Shown: positions 1 through 12,666, numbered from the stretch's first letter. The stretch: 64,000 bases of DNA from Primula veris (GCA_963682055.1 OY821740.1:42428795-42492794), one strand, 5' to 3'. Notes: generated from the sequence alone by a model not told the origin. Numbers and translations are program-made.

Positions 1-74
1 TGTAAGTGATATCTGCCGTGTGGGCAGCGTGTAATCTGAAAATATTTATTACGTGAATTATTGAAAGATTACAT

Positions 75-206
75 ATATACTTCATTATAGTATTTATAAC
101 TTTTAACGCCCAACAAACATATACTCCAATATAGCATTTATAACTTTTAACGCCCAACAAACATATACTTCAATATAGTATTTATAACTTTTAACGCCCA
201 ACAAAC
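75..206. repeat. 44-bp tandem repeat, three units
   Basis: Three near-identical units of about 44 bp follow one another. Each contains a stretch reading TATTTATAACTTTTAACGCC and ends in CAACAAAC. The units differ at only a few positions. The array lies upstream of the first candidate exon and has no coding potential. Confidence 0.8.
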
Positions 207-337
207 TTTTTAACTTTAGCGTGCCTCACAACGCTATTTAAACAAGCATCACTTAACATAAGTATTGCATCTCAACTTTGGTTTCAAAAGCTTACCTTCT
301 CCCATCAAAATGTCCATTTCCTTGGTTTTCTTTGCAG

Positions 338-1434
338 CAAGGTCCAAATATGGAAAAGAGTTCTTTCAAGGAAATCATAGAAAAAAATCCAATTCATTAT
401 TTTGAATACAAAGGTAATTTCTGTTTATATAACGTAGGACGGCATGTTTTCTTATTTAGGCTCCCATTTCAATTAGTGCATGTTCTGAAGTTGTGCTTGA
501 ATCTAAAGGCTTGTTCCTATCTATATTTCTTTAGATAGATCTTTCCACTTTAGGCTTTGATTTAAGTGACTAAAATTTTCAGTTATGTTTCCTGAAGGCA
601 TTTTAGAAGATCACATAGCTAGCAAACATTTTAAAGCTTCACATGCTTTCTAACAAGACATCTCATGGAAAAACAAATATATGAAATGAGATCATTCACA
701 GTCCATCTTAGGGCAGATGATCTATCAGTCTCTCATGTAACAATTAAAACCTATGAAGCAGGGTATAAATTGTTTAGGATAAATTATTAGGATAGATTTA
801 ATATATTCATATACAACAATCGGATAATAGGGGGTATGCATGAGTGTGTTTTACAGTTTTTGAGTTTTGTAATCTACTATTCTCTCTCTTTCAGTTGGAT
901 GCCGTATAAAAATACACTAACTATCCGTCGTAGCCGTACCATTAACTTTTCAAAATAGCGTATCCCATACCGTAACGTATCGTACCCCTACCCTGTAACC
1001 ATATAGGTGTTTCATATGCCCAAACTAATTGCTAGCAAATGACAAAACAGACCAAAATAAGCAAAATTTGATATGGATCATCTATACGTGGTCTGATATA
1101 TTATCAGTTTAAAAGCAAATGGCATAAAATTTGCATCTCAAATATCAATCTTCTTATAATACATGCTGCATTTAATCTTCGACAAAAAAAAATCTCCGAC
1201 TTATTCTATATTTTGTAAAATGTGATTTCTTTATTTTTTGTAATTGACAAGTGCAATGCTTTTATATGTTCTTCGTTTATAACTCTAACTTCTTTATTTT
1301 CCATTTTGTATCTGTTTCTGAATTACTAGTAACAACAGTTGAATCAGTACTGGAAACAACACTTTCTTACTTTAGGCAGAAGCTCGTCTGCCTATTGTGC
1401 ATCTCTATGAGACGGCGAACCATGAATTACCAAG
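338..1434 (+). CDS. unrecognised gene, two candidate exons (partial)
   Basis: Two short exons can be joined in phase: 338-413 (after TTTGCAG, before GTAATT) and 1380-1434 (after TTAGGCAG, before GTAATT). The first ends in MEKSSFKEIIEKNP followed by IHYFEYK; the second continues as EARLPIVHLYETANHELPR. I do not recognise the family, and no start or stop lies between the exons. The window begins with TGTAAGTG, which could be the donor of a still earlier exon, so this may be the 3' part of a gene entering from the left, or a gene fragment. The next possible acceptor (4739) would continue the frame as GGRVLLEVQVQ, but that exon fits the Alfin-like fragment better in another frame. The exon pair is inference from splice sites and phase only. 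Confidence 0.35.
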
Positions 1435-3209
1435 GTAATTATAGGTCCACCTTTTCTTTTTCTGGCTCTAACTAGAGAATAATTAGTTTTTCAAAGGTCT
1501 TTTCTATATCCATAGAGGGGAAGAAACCTCTGAATTTGTTTTAGATATAAAGAAAATTATAGCCTTATAGGCCAAAATCAAGTACAAACATCGTTAAACT
1601 TCAAAGAAACTACAACCAATAGAGCAAATTCATATAATGCCCATCGTGGTTTTCTGATGAAATATATGCATAAAGAGAACAAAGAGCGCTTCTTAGATTG
1701 CTTTATAGCATTATGTTTCTGCAATATATTGCTTATTTTCATATTTATATTTTTTTTTTACTACTTATTTTCATATTGAATTGCTATTTGGAAAACATTC
1801 TTCATCTGATGGATGAGCCTAGTCTGACTCAGTGCAAGTTCTTAGCCATCTTTACCTTCATTTCCCGTTATTTTTCTTTCAACTTCAATTAGTTAAGAAG
1901 TGAGGATTGCTTTCCCCAATATGGTATTCGACTTTCCTGTTTACATTCTTTTTTGGGCAGGCCTGTTTACATTCTTTGTACATTAGATAAAAGAAGTTAC
2001 CCTGTTAAATTAGACTATAATGTAATCCACTCTTTAGCTTTTAGAAAATACTTTAGTTAAGAACTTATGAGAGAAAGCAGTTATAAATAAAGATTGACTC
2101 AAAAGCTGTGCTTTGATAGTTTTTTCTGTGAAAGGTTATCCTCAATAAATTAAGTTAAAGGACGTGCATGAGTAAACACTTACAGATGTGAGGACATAAA
2201 ATTTCTAGTACAACAACAAGGTTACCAGGTCGAAGATAAATACCCTTTTTGTTTCCTATAGTTAAAGCTGAGCTAACCACACATTTAAATCTAGGTATAC
2301 TGATGTTCACTATTTGCACTTTATAGCTGATATAGATTAAGTTGAAGAGACGATAATAATTTTAAAACAATAAACTAGATGAAGTGAACGAACTTTGAAG
2401 GCTCACAGTTTTAAATTAATTGATCAAAATCTAGAAGTGTACTTTTAGTGGTATAAAAGCATGGTGCATCCTTTTCTAGTTAAGTTTGACAGTGAGTTAG
2501 TACCAAATTGTTATACCTTTCTGCTAACTTGGCTCAATAGTTCAAAATAATATTGGTATGAGGTGAAGGATCAGTTTCTAATGATTACTAATCTCTCTGT
2601 AAGTTGTCGTATTTGCATGTCAGTCCGGTTCAAGACATAAACATGACAATAAATAGCCTCACTTCCAGAATATCAAATTATTTCATTATTAAAAGTTAAA
2701 TTTACTCCACTGTCATTGTTATGTTCATTAGAAAATTTGTATATATGTTCTTATAAGGTTAACATACATAAGCAATATTGTCATTACCTACAATTTTAGG
2801 CTCATGCGAGACGGATGCATAATAAGTCACGGACTCACGGGACGTAAAAAGAATCCTTATACATAATGTACATAATTAGTCTGATTTGTTAATGGGCTTA
2901 TTTACAAGAAGGCAGTACCTGGTAATGGGTCATATTGTTCAAAAGAAAGTTCTATTTGGTTGTACTTTTGATAGCGCAACAACGGTTCACAGTTTTTGAA
3001 AAGACCATAATTGTGGTTCCTGTTATGGATGCAAATCCATCCAATCCATAGAACTAACATCGTTTCCAGTATAAATGCAAGGATGTATATAGGACGATTG
3101 TCTCAATGGACCAAATCTACCCTTTTTTGTAATTAGGGGTCAGATTATTCAATTTTAAATTTTATGGGCAACAATTAAAACTTCGTATGTACTACATACT
3201 GACATACAG
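1435..3209. other. non-coding stretch, intron or spacer
   Basis: AT-rich sequence with no convincing exon. Short open frames at 1698-1892 and 1251-1475 run through T-rich sequence and carry no motif. No transposon ends were recognised. Confidence 0.5.
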
Positions 3210-3368
3210 TATATAAAAAGACATACAACCTCCAAACCCCTGTTTCATTCTTTCATCTTCTTTCTTGTCTCTGCTTTTATACACTTTCTATCTCATCATC
3301 TCATTTCTCTTCAGAATTTTTACTGTTTCAGTTCAACCTACTATATTCTTTCGATTTGAGGAGAGAAA
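3210..3368 (+). promoter_or_regulatory. TATA box and CT-rich leader of the Alfin-like fragment
   Basis: TATATAAAA at 3210-3218 is followed by a pyrimidine-rich leader (runs of TTCTTTC, CATCTTC and TCTCATC to about 3360), typical of a plant core promoter and 5' UTR. It directly precedes the Alfin-like first exon. Together they look like a promoter plus first exon copied as one piece. Activity cannot be judged from sequence. Confidence 0.5.
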
Positions 3369-4772
3369 GATAATGGTGACGGTGAGCAAAGTGTTGGTGA
3401 TGTGTTCAATGATTTTAAGGGGAGAAGAGTTGCTGTGATCAAAGCTCTCACCGATGGTTCAGTAACAGTTTTTTCAACTTTATTTTTGTTGTTTTATTTC
3501 TGATTGAACTGAGTCTCGTTGATCTGTTTGATGAGAAAGAGGTTTTGAAGTTCTTTGTATGTGTTTAAAACTTTAAATAAGGGGGGCAATTACAATTCTC
3601 AAGGTATCTAAACTTATTGTACAGATTATTTGCTTTTCTCTTTTCTTTTATTTATGATTCATCTAAATATAAATAAATCCCTAACACCGGAAATTCAGGT
3701 GCATTGCGGTAAAACTAACAAGTTTATGCTTTTCAATATATTATGTTTTCTACATTTCCTTCTAAATATCTGCTTAGAAAAATTAAAGAACTTGATTACA
3801 AGGTTACAGATAATTGATTTTTTATATAGACTAGATAAGAGGGCTTGTTACATTTCTTCTGGTGAGAGGACGATATCTATAACATTGTATAAGAAGATTT
3901 TCGATCTGTTTTTCTTTTGTGGATTCTTCTAGTATATTAATTTCTCTCGAGATCAGTAGTTAAGTTTGACATTCTGGTGCATCACAAGTTCAAAATTGTT
4001 ATTTCACGATATTCAATCAAACAAACAAATTTATCTAAGAATTTTTCTTTTAAAAGTCGTTTTCTTTCTATATCAGTTAACAGCAGTGACCCGGCTGCAT
4101 TGCAGCATTAGGAGAACGTGTTAATAGTTTAAAGTTTTATTTTCTACTTGGTTTAGTAAAAGTGTTTTTCTGGATAAGTTTGATCAGTAATTACTGATCA
4201 GATTCATCAGAAGCCTACAATAATTGGATGGGGAAAATACTAAACCCCTGTTTTTATTTATGTAAATTTCAGTATTCAATTTTACAATTTTAAAATTTCA
4301 ATAGCTCTAATTTGTTGAACAGATGTTTTCATGGGAAAATTGATAATAATGTCTTTTCCTTGCTTGCAAATATTCTACAAGTGTGTGTTAGAGTTTTCTT
4401 TTGTTATTCATGTTTATGTTTGATACGGAAAATAATTGAATTTAGTGACTCTTAACATAGTGGGAGTCTCTTCTGATTTCTTGATAAATTTGATGCCTTA
4501 AACTTCACTATTTTTAAATTTTAGAGTGCTGGTAAAGTTTGTTTGGTTGTTTCTGTATTTATTATTTTAATTTGCTCCCTCTATCAGTTTGATACCTGCA
4601 TAACCCCAATAATAACAATAATATCTTTTCTCTCGAAGGAATTTAAAAATACTTTTTCACTCACTTTCCAATTAAACTTGTATGAGCTTTGGCATTTTTT
4701 TTTGGTTTCTTATGAATTTTCTTTTGTTTAATTTGCAGAGGTGGACGAGTTTTATTGGAAGTGCAAGTCCAG
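3369..4772 (+). pseudogene. Alfin-like (AL) gene fragment, exon 1 and start of exon 2
   Basis: Alfin-like proteins are plant nuclear PHD-finger readers of H3K4 methylation with a conserved N-terminal Alfin domain. Exon 1 (3369-3456) encodes SVGDVFNDFKGRRVAVIKAL, closely matching the family's VEEVF-DFKGRR-IKALT block, and ends in a phase-1 donor, where I expect the first intron of this family. Exon 2 resumes at 4739 after TTGCAG as EVDEFYWKCKS, matching the family's DVEEFYQQCDP, then hits a stop (TAA 4774-4776) unless spliced at 4772. There is no in-frame ATG: TGA at 3357 is followed by an open frame without methionine. The rest of the Alfin domain and the PHD finger are missing. This is a start-less, truncated copy with its promoter and first intron kept, so it arose from genomic DNA, not cDNA. 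Confidence 0.7.
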
Positions 4773-4920
4773 GTAATTGTTTTATTAATTTACGTCTTAG
4801 TAATATAACTTTTTTAATCTTAATTTGCATTTAGTAGACAAGTTCAAATTAAAAAAAATCATATATTAACGCCCTATTACCCATAATATGGTCAGCTGAT
4901 ATCTACTTTTTTAAATCTTA

Positions 4921-5003
4921 CTCCCTCCGTCCCTAAATAATTGATCACTATTCTATTCCGGGACGTCCCTAAATAATTGATCACTAATAAGGGACGGAGG
5001 GAG
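4921..5003. mobile_element. short Stowaway-type MITE
   Basis: An 83-bp element with terminal inverted repeats CTCCCTCCGTCCC (4921-4933) and GGGACGGAGGGAG (4991-5003), flanked by TA on both sides. The TIR is the typical Tc1/mariner-derived Stowaway sequence. Inside, CCCTAAATAATTGATCACTA is present twice in direct orientation. It lies just downstream of the Alfin-like fragment. Confidence 0.85.
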
Positions 5004-5875
5004 TATTAAAAAGGATCAAGGGATTTCACACATACCCCCTTTAACAAGACTCGAACCTTGTAACTATGCTATTCCTAGCGGGTTCTAGCCCACTAGCTAC
5101 TCCTAGTGGGTTTAGTCAGCTGATATCAAAGCAATCATTATAGTGAAAATTGGCAGTGCATTTTTTGCTAAATTTGGTTTGTACAATTTAGTTTCGTGGC
5201 ACTGTCTAGAAAGGAATTTTCTTGCAAAGCTTAACCAGTTCTTTTATACAGCGTCTCTTTTCAATTTTTTAAAGTTTTTCTTTTCTTTTTTCTAATCCAT
5301 TTTTTTACACGGTGCCTCGTGACATTGTATAAAAACGTGTTTTTTTTGCAATTTTAACCCATTTTTACATAGTGCCTCGTGATGCTGTATAATATCGGGG
5401 GGGTTTCACTATTTTTATTTTTTACACAGTTCCCCACAACACAACAACTGCAGATAGAGGATAAAAAAAACAAAAAAACTACAAATAGATACTAAACTTA
5501 AAAAAAAATAAAGCATTCTCAAACAAAGCTCATCCTTGTGCTCTGATGAAAAATGTGAAATATATATTATATAGATAGAGCGAACAAAGAATAGTTCTGT
5601 TCTTCCTTGTGTTAATTTAGATTATATTGCAGTCTTCATCATGCAATTGGTAGGAAATTAGTCAGATAACATACCTCTCAACATCGTGCTGTTAGAATAT
5701 AAATGAGGATAAGTTGATTTACCCAAGTCATGATTAGACTTTGCTGTTAACTTTCTTCTTGTATTAGCAAAAAAAAAGTAACCCTGTCGTATTAAGACTA
5801 AATTGCAATCCTAAAAAATATTATAGTGCTCTATAAGGGATATTAAATCACTGTTATTATCATTTATCACTTTAG

Positions 5876-6050
5876 GAATGCCATGATGACCTGGAGGGGC
5901 CTACAACCCAACGGAATGGTAATTCCAAAACTCGCTGAAAAGAAAGCAGGTCCAAGGAGATATGGAAGAATGCCATTTCTATTCATGCCTTTATATAACC
6001 TCCCAACAGACGCCAGTACAAAAGAATCAGGCAGCTTTCGGCACAAATGA
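5876..6050 (+). other. candidate terminal exon (chimeric with the Alfin-like fragment)
   Basis: After TCACTTTAG an open stretch follows that is richer in G+C than its surroundings. Joined in phase to the Alfin-like exon 2 (donor after 4772) it stays open to TGA at 6048-6050 and encodes NAMMTWRGLQPNG, then 45 further residues. Joined in the frame of the unrecognised exon pair it would stop at 5938. I do not recognise either product. It could be a real terminal exon of a chimeric transcript or chance. Confidence 0.3.
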
Positions 6051-7250
6051 AATTGTTCGGTCCAACCTCAACTTATTTTCTTCATAAGCAGATATATAAT
6101 TAACAGTGTCTGTGTCTCTGTCTGTCTGTGTCTGAAGATTTATGTAGTAAATTTTTCACACTCGCCATGACGCCATTTAGTACTAGGAATCATGCATGCA
6201 CATTACAGATAATTGTGTTGACAAGGTCGATAATAGAAACATAATATGATAAATCATATAGACCGAAAGCAGTAGGTAAATCAAAAGATCAACTATGGTC
6301 TACCGTCTATGTACCATATTTAGGAAATGCTCGTGATGGTTTAGATTTAATGGGTTTGAATTCTTTTTTATTTAGCGCTTCATTTGTGACTTGTAAGTTG
6401 AACGGTTAAAGCAATTTTCATTTTTTTAAGTAAACAACCGTCTATTTGTGATTTTATATTCCTATAATTCCTGTTTAGTTCAAACGTATTTCCATTTTTA
6501 ACATACTTGTATTTGGTCCGGTTAGGAGGGTATGGGCCTGTTACTTAATCATGATAGGTTGAGGAATATTGATTTCCGACAGTAATATTGAGATTTATAA
6601 CCGATCTTCAATCATGTACAGGGGATAAGTTGACCCCTATAGAGAGCAGTTCCAAAAGTAAGGTTATTTAAAAGAGGAAAGGGGTAACGTGACTGTATAA
6701 CCAATTTTTTTAGCAAGGAAGCTCTAAATCTGGTTCCCAAAAGACAAAGAAGGTTTAATCTATCAATAAAAAAAAATGAGCTGCATTTTCTCTTCTTAAT
6801 TTGTCACAACAATAATAAAGGCATTACAATTATCTTCTTTTTGAGAACTCATGCTATGCAATGGAGCACTTTTCAAAAGTTATCTACTTCTTCAATATCA
6901 AGCAGTATACCATAGCTAGTGAAAATAAACATACAAGTCATGTAAACAAGAAGCTAACAAGCACTTGCTAACGAATCTGACCAAAAAAGTAGTACAAAAC
7001 TGTAAACGTTAACATGAAAAAAAAAAGAACATAACCAACTCGGGTACGAAACAAACGGGATGAATCACATGATTAAAATAGTCAATACTCGTCAAACTCA
7101 AAATTTGCTAGCGACCTGTATCCCTTTAAATACAATTCAAACCAAATCCGATGAACAGTGAAGTCAGAAAAAACTACAATAAAGGGAACGGGAACTATTA
7201 CATTCCAACACTTGAATTCTTATCAACTACTACTTTGCTAATGCATACTT
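6051..7250. other. intergenic spacer between convergent genes
   Basis: It separates the 3' ends of the rightward candidate gene and the leftward EMG1 gene. A GT/CT-rich run (TGTCTGTGTCTCTGTCTGTC) sits near 6110. No coding signal or element ends were seen. The part next to 7251 should hold the EMG1 3' UTR. Confidence 0.5.
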
Positions 7251-9309
7251 CTAAAGTATATTCCATTTCCGCTCCAAGCCGGTACATATTCTCCCAATAC
7301 ATCCTGCGGCACTCATTGGGTAGCCACTAACTACAGAACATTAGAAAATGAATAAAAATGCGAAAATCAAGTTGGCATACAACAAAACAAAGTGTCATGT
7401 ATAAATGCTTCCTAGTTTATGATCCAATTCACGGCTGTTATCAAACAGAAAACGGGGAAAAGTAGGACCAGATAAAACTTAGTTCATGGGTCTATAACAC
7501 CGACTTGTAACATGACAAATTAAGGAGGAATATTGTAGAAGGAAGATTTGATGTCATGCGCTAGGCAAAGGTCAATTAGATTCAGGTAAGAAATTACACG
7601 AAATTAGTTCATATAGATTGCAGCCAGTTAAGTTTTGCCCAGACTAATTACAGGCAGGCTTTCCACTATTCCTTTCTGGCAATATGAAAACAAATTTAAG
7701 TAACCAACGGTATAGAGCAACCCATATTAAATTCAGGTAAAAAGATTTTAACATTTATTATCTGGGGTTCAAACTCCAAACATCTAATTTTTCACTCTTT
7801 TTTTAGTTTGACCTCCTCGTATAGAAACTTGACTAACTATTAGTAAGTCGAACAATATCCATCGCTGTAATACGAGATAAAAATCATCAAAAGGCTACAA
7901 ATTTCAGTAAACATTTTCAAGCTACCCAAAGTAAAAGGAGAAGAATATATAAATCACGCCCAGAACATCGTTTCCTATCCCTGCACGATATGCAAAAAGT
8001 TGGCAGAAAAGATAGCAAGACGGTATCTTACTTGAAATGTAATCGTCCACATAATCATTTGCAATCTTCCCATGGGACATTGTACCAACCTACAAGTGAA
8101 TGAGATGTCAATTGTGTTATTACATTAGTTCTAGCCAGCTGCATCCAACATTCTAAAAGAATTTGTAGCCTAAATCATACCACAAAGACAAAATTTACGT
8201 CGTCACTGATGGGAGCCACATAGTCTTGGATGTCAACCAATTTTTCCGAACTCTTTGAGAAACCTGACAAAGGAAAAAGTTCTTCACGTCTATAATATGC
8301 GAACTAGTAAATTGAAAATACTAAATAATACGATAGCAATATTCACCTATTTTATGAGAGTTGGGAGGTAAATACTGTGTTACTGGATTCTTGATAACAC
8401 GCATTAGCTTGTCCCGTTTCCCAACAGCGCTTATACTTAACTTTTGAAGCAGTTGCACTGACATAGATATAAAAGTTCAGTGAGATAATTGAAATTACTA
8501 AGCAAGGAAAAGAACTCTTAATAATAGTTATAATCTAAAGGAATAGGACTAGAAACTTACACATGACACCAGCGAAACGCTTAAATGTTCTGGGAATACG
8601 AACGTGTGGCTTAATTTCAAACAGAATACCTTTCTCAGTTCTCACATACAATGCTTTCATTCTCCCAGCTTTATTTAATGGGCTGTCCAGGATTGCTAGT
8701 ATAGCCTGGAAAATAATAAATTCTTCAATTAGTATACTTAACACAGCTAGAAAAATGATAAAAAAAATTAGCATAAAGAACAGTACACATTTTAAAGAAA
8801 TGAGGCACAGTGAACTTATGCAACATATCTTCCTCAATTGATGCGAAGTTATATTACCTGTTGAGCAATATCTGGGCGGTAGTCAGCGGGATTCTTGTTA
8901 TTTCTTCTCAAAAAGTTGGAATGTTCATCCGAGTTTAACAGCTGGTAATTCTGTTCAAGTAGCGGAAGGCTTACATTAGGTAAAGAAACGCCCATGCAAA
9001 AAACATTGTAATTAGAGTAATTGCAACAATCTGAAGACAAAATAAGAATAAGAATCCAGAGGAGGAGACCTTTCCAACTTTAGCAACTTCTAAGGAAGCT
9101 TTCTCAAGAATGAAAATTGCCCCTGTTCGGCTCTTAATTTCACTTGGTTGAATAGGGAAACTAACTTCGTCTTGGGCTGGTGATGGCTCTATATCCTCTT
9201 CTACTATATCAGGAGTTTCCTCCTCTGCATCAGACTCCATTTCAACTTTATCATATTTCTCTTCAGTCTTCTTCCTTTTACGCCCTTTTGCAGAAAAAGA
9301 CCGTGGCAT
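7251..9309 (-). CDS. rRNA small-subunit pseudouridine N1-methyltransferase NEP1/EMG1
   Basis: EMG1/NEP1 is a SPOUT-fold enzyme that methylates N1 of a pseudouridine in 18S rRNA and is required for 40S assembly in the nucleolus. Seven exons on the minus strand: 9070-9309, 8858-8950, 8561-8705, 8347-8457, 8181-8263, 8032-8089, 7251-7330. They sum to 810 nt, giving 269 residues, with all phases matching. Family blocks appear in order: FILEKASLEVAKVGK (exon 1), NNKNPADYRPDI (exon 2), SPLNKAGRMKALYVRTEKG then PHVRIPRTFKRFAGVM (exon 3), KNPVTQYLPPNS (exon 4), and a C-terminus ending LERKWNIL. The start ATG at 9309 gives an acidic and basic N-terminal extension of about 60 residues before the conserved core, as in plant homologues; yeast and human proteins are near 250 residues. 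The last exon reads AAGCIGRIC, where I would expect AAYCISRIC. No break is visible. Confidence 0.95.
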
Positions 9310-10142
9310 CTCTGCTCAAGCTACATAATTTGCATAAGAAGTATGAAAGATTAACGTTAAGAAAACACTAACTTATTCATTTAATTGCGCCGGGTAAGCA
9401 ACATATTAGTCTATCCCGTCTCTATAAAAGAAAGTTCGAAAGTAAAGGCGAAATCAATGGGCAACTACTGGACTGCACAAATTAATTGTTGTTCAATAGC
9501 AAAAGTGCTGCAAAACTGAGAATCATTTTATCTAGATAGCAGTAATAGTACCTCCTTGGCTCTAACCTATAAAAAGTCTTAAAACTTACATATCTGCAAC
9601 CAGATTCTCCAATAATCAGATAAAGATGACAAGTCGTGCGTATTTAGATAGTAGAAAATGTGGTGAATCGATTCTATATCTTATTATCTTAAGGCACTCG
9701 TATTGAATTTCTGTTAATTTTACTTAAGTGAGAACTGAAAAGGATTGTCACTGTACACTGGTCTCCGAATTGAGTACTTATTAAAATATATACGTTTTTG
9801 TCATATTAAAGTATCAGTGTATTACCCCATTAGTTATGTATTAGGCATATAGCAATCAACATTCCAAAAGATAACTTAGTACCAAAACACATTTCCATCT
9901 AAATAGAAATCATGATACCTTGAAGACCCTCGACATAGAAAAAGACTTAATAAACTTACATATTGTGTAACAAATTCTTTCGAGGCAACTCTAAATGGTG
10001 CTACCGGGAAATCAACCAAACAAAGACACAGTTTTTATACATATTCTATACCTATAGAATGGTCTTGACATCAAAATGACCTCGCGTTGAAAACAGGGCG
10101 AATTTCGCATAGGAGACCAGAAAAACTCATGTATAACCACCA

Positions 10143-10286
10143 TTGTTTTAAAAAGCGCGCTTCATAGCAAAAAAAGCTCGATTTTCAAAGCTGGAAAAAA
10201 ACTTAAAAATCTCAATTTTCCGCTTTTTATGCTACCGTAGCTTATTGCAATAATGATTTAGCTAAGATTTCGCTTTTTTGAACCAC
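10143..10286. repeat. MITE-like short element with imperfect terminal inverted repeats
   Basis: The left end TTGTTTTAAAAAGCG and the reverse complement of the right end, GGTTCAAAAAAGCG, match imperfectly across about 140 bp. The interior is rich in AAAAAGC and GCTTTTT motifs. I could not settle a target duplication, so superfamily is open. Confidence 0.45.
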
Positions 10287-10987
10287 TGATAACTCTGATT
10301 CAATAAACGGAGGAAGCATAATTTTCCAAGTACCACAACATCAAAATACTAAATCATTTAGAAACCAGTCACTATACTTTACAGTCCAACACATAGTTAA
10401 CGACTTAAACGTACATGGGTTTGCTTGATTACAATTCCCTAACAAATATATTGCTAAATTGAGGTTGAGAAATTAAATTCATTCAGCTTAGTATCTTCTA
10501 GCTTTTACAAGATAAAAAAACCGAATACTTAGATTTTAGCATATGCATCAGGAGCCTTATATCTCCAAATTCCCTTTTAACTTAGGGTTTCATCAACAAA
10601 AAAACCCTTGCATCACATTCCCTAGCGGTTCCTTAAATTTTAGGGTCTTCAAAATCTTCCTTGTATTAAAGGAACCATCACCATTCCCTTACAAATAAAA
10701 TATTATATTTTAATGTATGTTATGCTTAGCTGTGTGCACGGTTTGGTCGGTTTTGAGTGAAACCAAAACCGAAACTTTAATCAGTTCGGTTAAAATTTCG
10801 GTTTTATTAAAGAAAAATAAAAATATATACTTTATTGAAAAATATTTAAATTAAAAAAACTTTACAAAAATAAAAATTTAAACTGAGAAAATTAAAAATA
10901 ATATAATAAATCAATTTTGAGACAAAACATAATACAAAATATTCATATAATAAATAAATAACCACTATGACAAGCAAAAAATAACTG

Positions 10988-11012
10988 CATATATATATAT
11001 ATATATATATTA
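10988..11012. repeat. (AT)n microsatellite
   Basis: About 12 AT units within an AT-rich spacer. Confidence 0.9.
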
Positions 11013-11178
11013 TGATAGCTTTGGTTTTCGGTTTCCATATTTTTGGTCAGGTTTTTTGGGGGGTTTTCCACCACTAGACTTGTGCTAATATCAATCACAT
11101 GGAAGTTCGAAATTATATAATTGGAGAATAAATTAATAGTATATAGTTATGATAAGTAAATTGGTAAGCTAGCTAGCA

Positions 11179-11216
<38 letters not shown>

Positions 11217-11217
11217 G
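11179..11217. repeat. (AT)n(AG)n compound microsatellite
   Basis: Eleven AT units are followed directly by about eight AG units. Confidence 0.9.
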
Positions 11218-11987
11218 GACCTTAAATGGAGGCTGCTGAGTGCTGGAATAGAGAGAGTTAGAAGCCCTAAGCTTAGTACACCACGACTCGTATTTATTTT
11301 ATTGGATACCAATTTTTGTTGATTATGAATAAGAAAAATTATACCATTATTTTATGTGTTGTCATTTGCTTATGTTTTATTTCTCTAAGAAAATCGAACT
11401 TATACTTCTCCCAATATTGTTATTGGTTTTTCATTTACTTTTTGTTAATGAATGAGTTTTGATATTTTTTTCTTCCTATTTTTGATAGAATGTGATATAT
11501 GGGATGTCACGCTGCTCATATATAGTATTTTTTTTTTAATTTTAGTATAATATTTGTCTTACTCAAAAAAGAATGACAATAAATAAGCGCATGAGTAGGA
11601 CTATTTTTTGTTGGATTTTATAGGGATTAAAAAGTTGAGGAAGGTTTTTTCATTCTTTATTATAAGTATCTAATTTTTTATACTTAATACCAAATAGATA
11701 TATCAAAGTTTATTGACACAATAATCGATTTTAAGCTCAATGGTTTGTAGGAGGACCTTACCTTATCTGAACCATTCGATGGGTGCGATTTCTTTTCCGA
11801 TAATTCGTCTTACAATTTGTACCTAAATTCTTTATGTATCCGCTTGTTCAATGCATACAAAAATACAAATTGAGGTGTATTGCTACATATCATCAACTAT
11901 AATTCAATTTAACATCTTCAAAGATTTGGAAACATACTTATAAGTCGTTAATCCTTTCTATCAATAGAACTTTATTTTTGGATGATG

Positions 11988-12664
11988 ACTAAGAACATCC
12001 ATCAAAATGTAATTTATTCATAATTTGAGGAGTTAACCTCTAAAACTTAATAACATCTAAAATCATACACTATCTTATCATAATTCTATTAAAATGAAAA
12101 GTCAAATTTGTATATTTTGGCATTTAAAGAATTATTTACAAGTTATATTATCTTTCTAGTCTTACTAAAACCTCATATCTATTGATAATTATTTATTTTT
12201 AGTATAAAATTTATTGATCATTTTTTCAAGGTAAAAAGATCACATAAGTTAAAGTTGGGTCCACGTAATATCGTTTTTTAGTGTAGGAGTATAATCGTTT
12301 TTAATATATCTATAAAGATATACAATGATAAAGTGAGACAGTGATATCTGCTTACTCTAAAAGTTAACTCTCAAATTATGAATAAAACATCTTTTGGTGA
12401 TATAGATGTGCTTACTAACTCACAATCAACTCAATGTTTTTTAAAATGAGCACCATGGGTATGTTATGAATGAATGGTTATTCACATACACTAAAAAATA
12501 AGCTTATGTAAACTCAATTTTAACTCATACGATTTCTTATACCTCAAAAAAAAAAAAAAAAGTACTTATTAATAGAGATTATGTTTTAGGGAGATTAAAT
12601 AAAAAATATAATTTTCACTTTCCATATTAAGAAAATTATGATGTGATTGATGTGGGTGCTCTAA
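11988..12664. mobile_element. possible decayed MITE-like element
   Basis: The left end TAAGAACATCCATCAA and the reverse complement of the right end, TTAGAGCACCCACATCAA, are similar over about 16 bp. The interior is AT-rich and non-coding. Target duplication is unclear and the boundaries abut the next element. Confidence 0.3.
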
Positions 12665-12666
12665 TA

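Larger units (their letters stand above)
9310..11987. other. spacer upstream of EMG1
   Basis: Divergent side of EMG1 with no gene recognised. The EMG1 promoter and 5' UTR should lie in the first few hundred bases, but no clear TATA box stands out. The right half is strongly AT-rich and holds a MITE-like hairpin, microsatellites, and a decayed repeat around 10730-11080 with GGTTTGGTCGG and rich in AACCGAAA motifs. Confidence 0.5.

Noticed and set aside
4739..5938. Frame joining the unrecognised exon pair to 4739-4772 and 5876-5938
   Set aside because: It is phase-compatible, but 4739-4772 matches Alfin-like exon 2 in another frame and pairs with the exon at 3369-3456, so this reading is kept only as an alternative.
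8563..8841. 92-codon plus-strand frame
   Set aside because: Antisense to an EMG1 exon and its intron.
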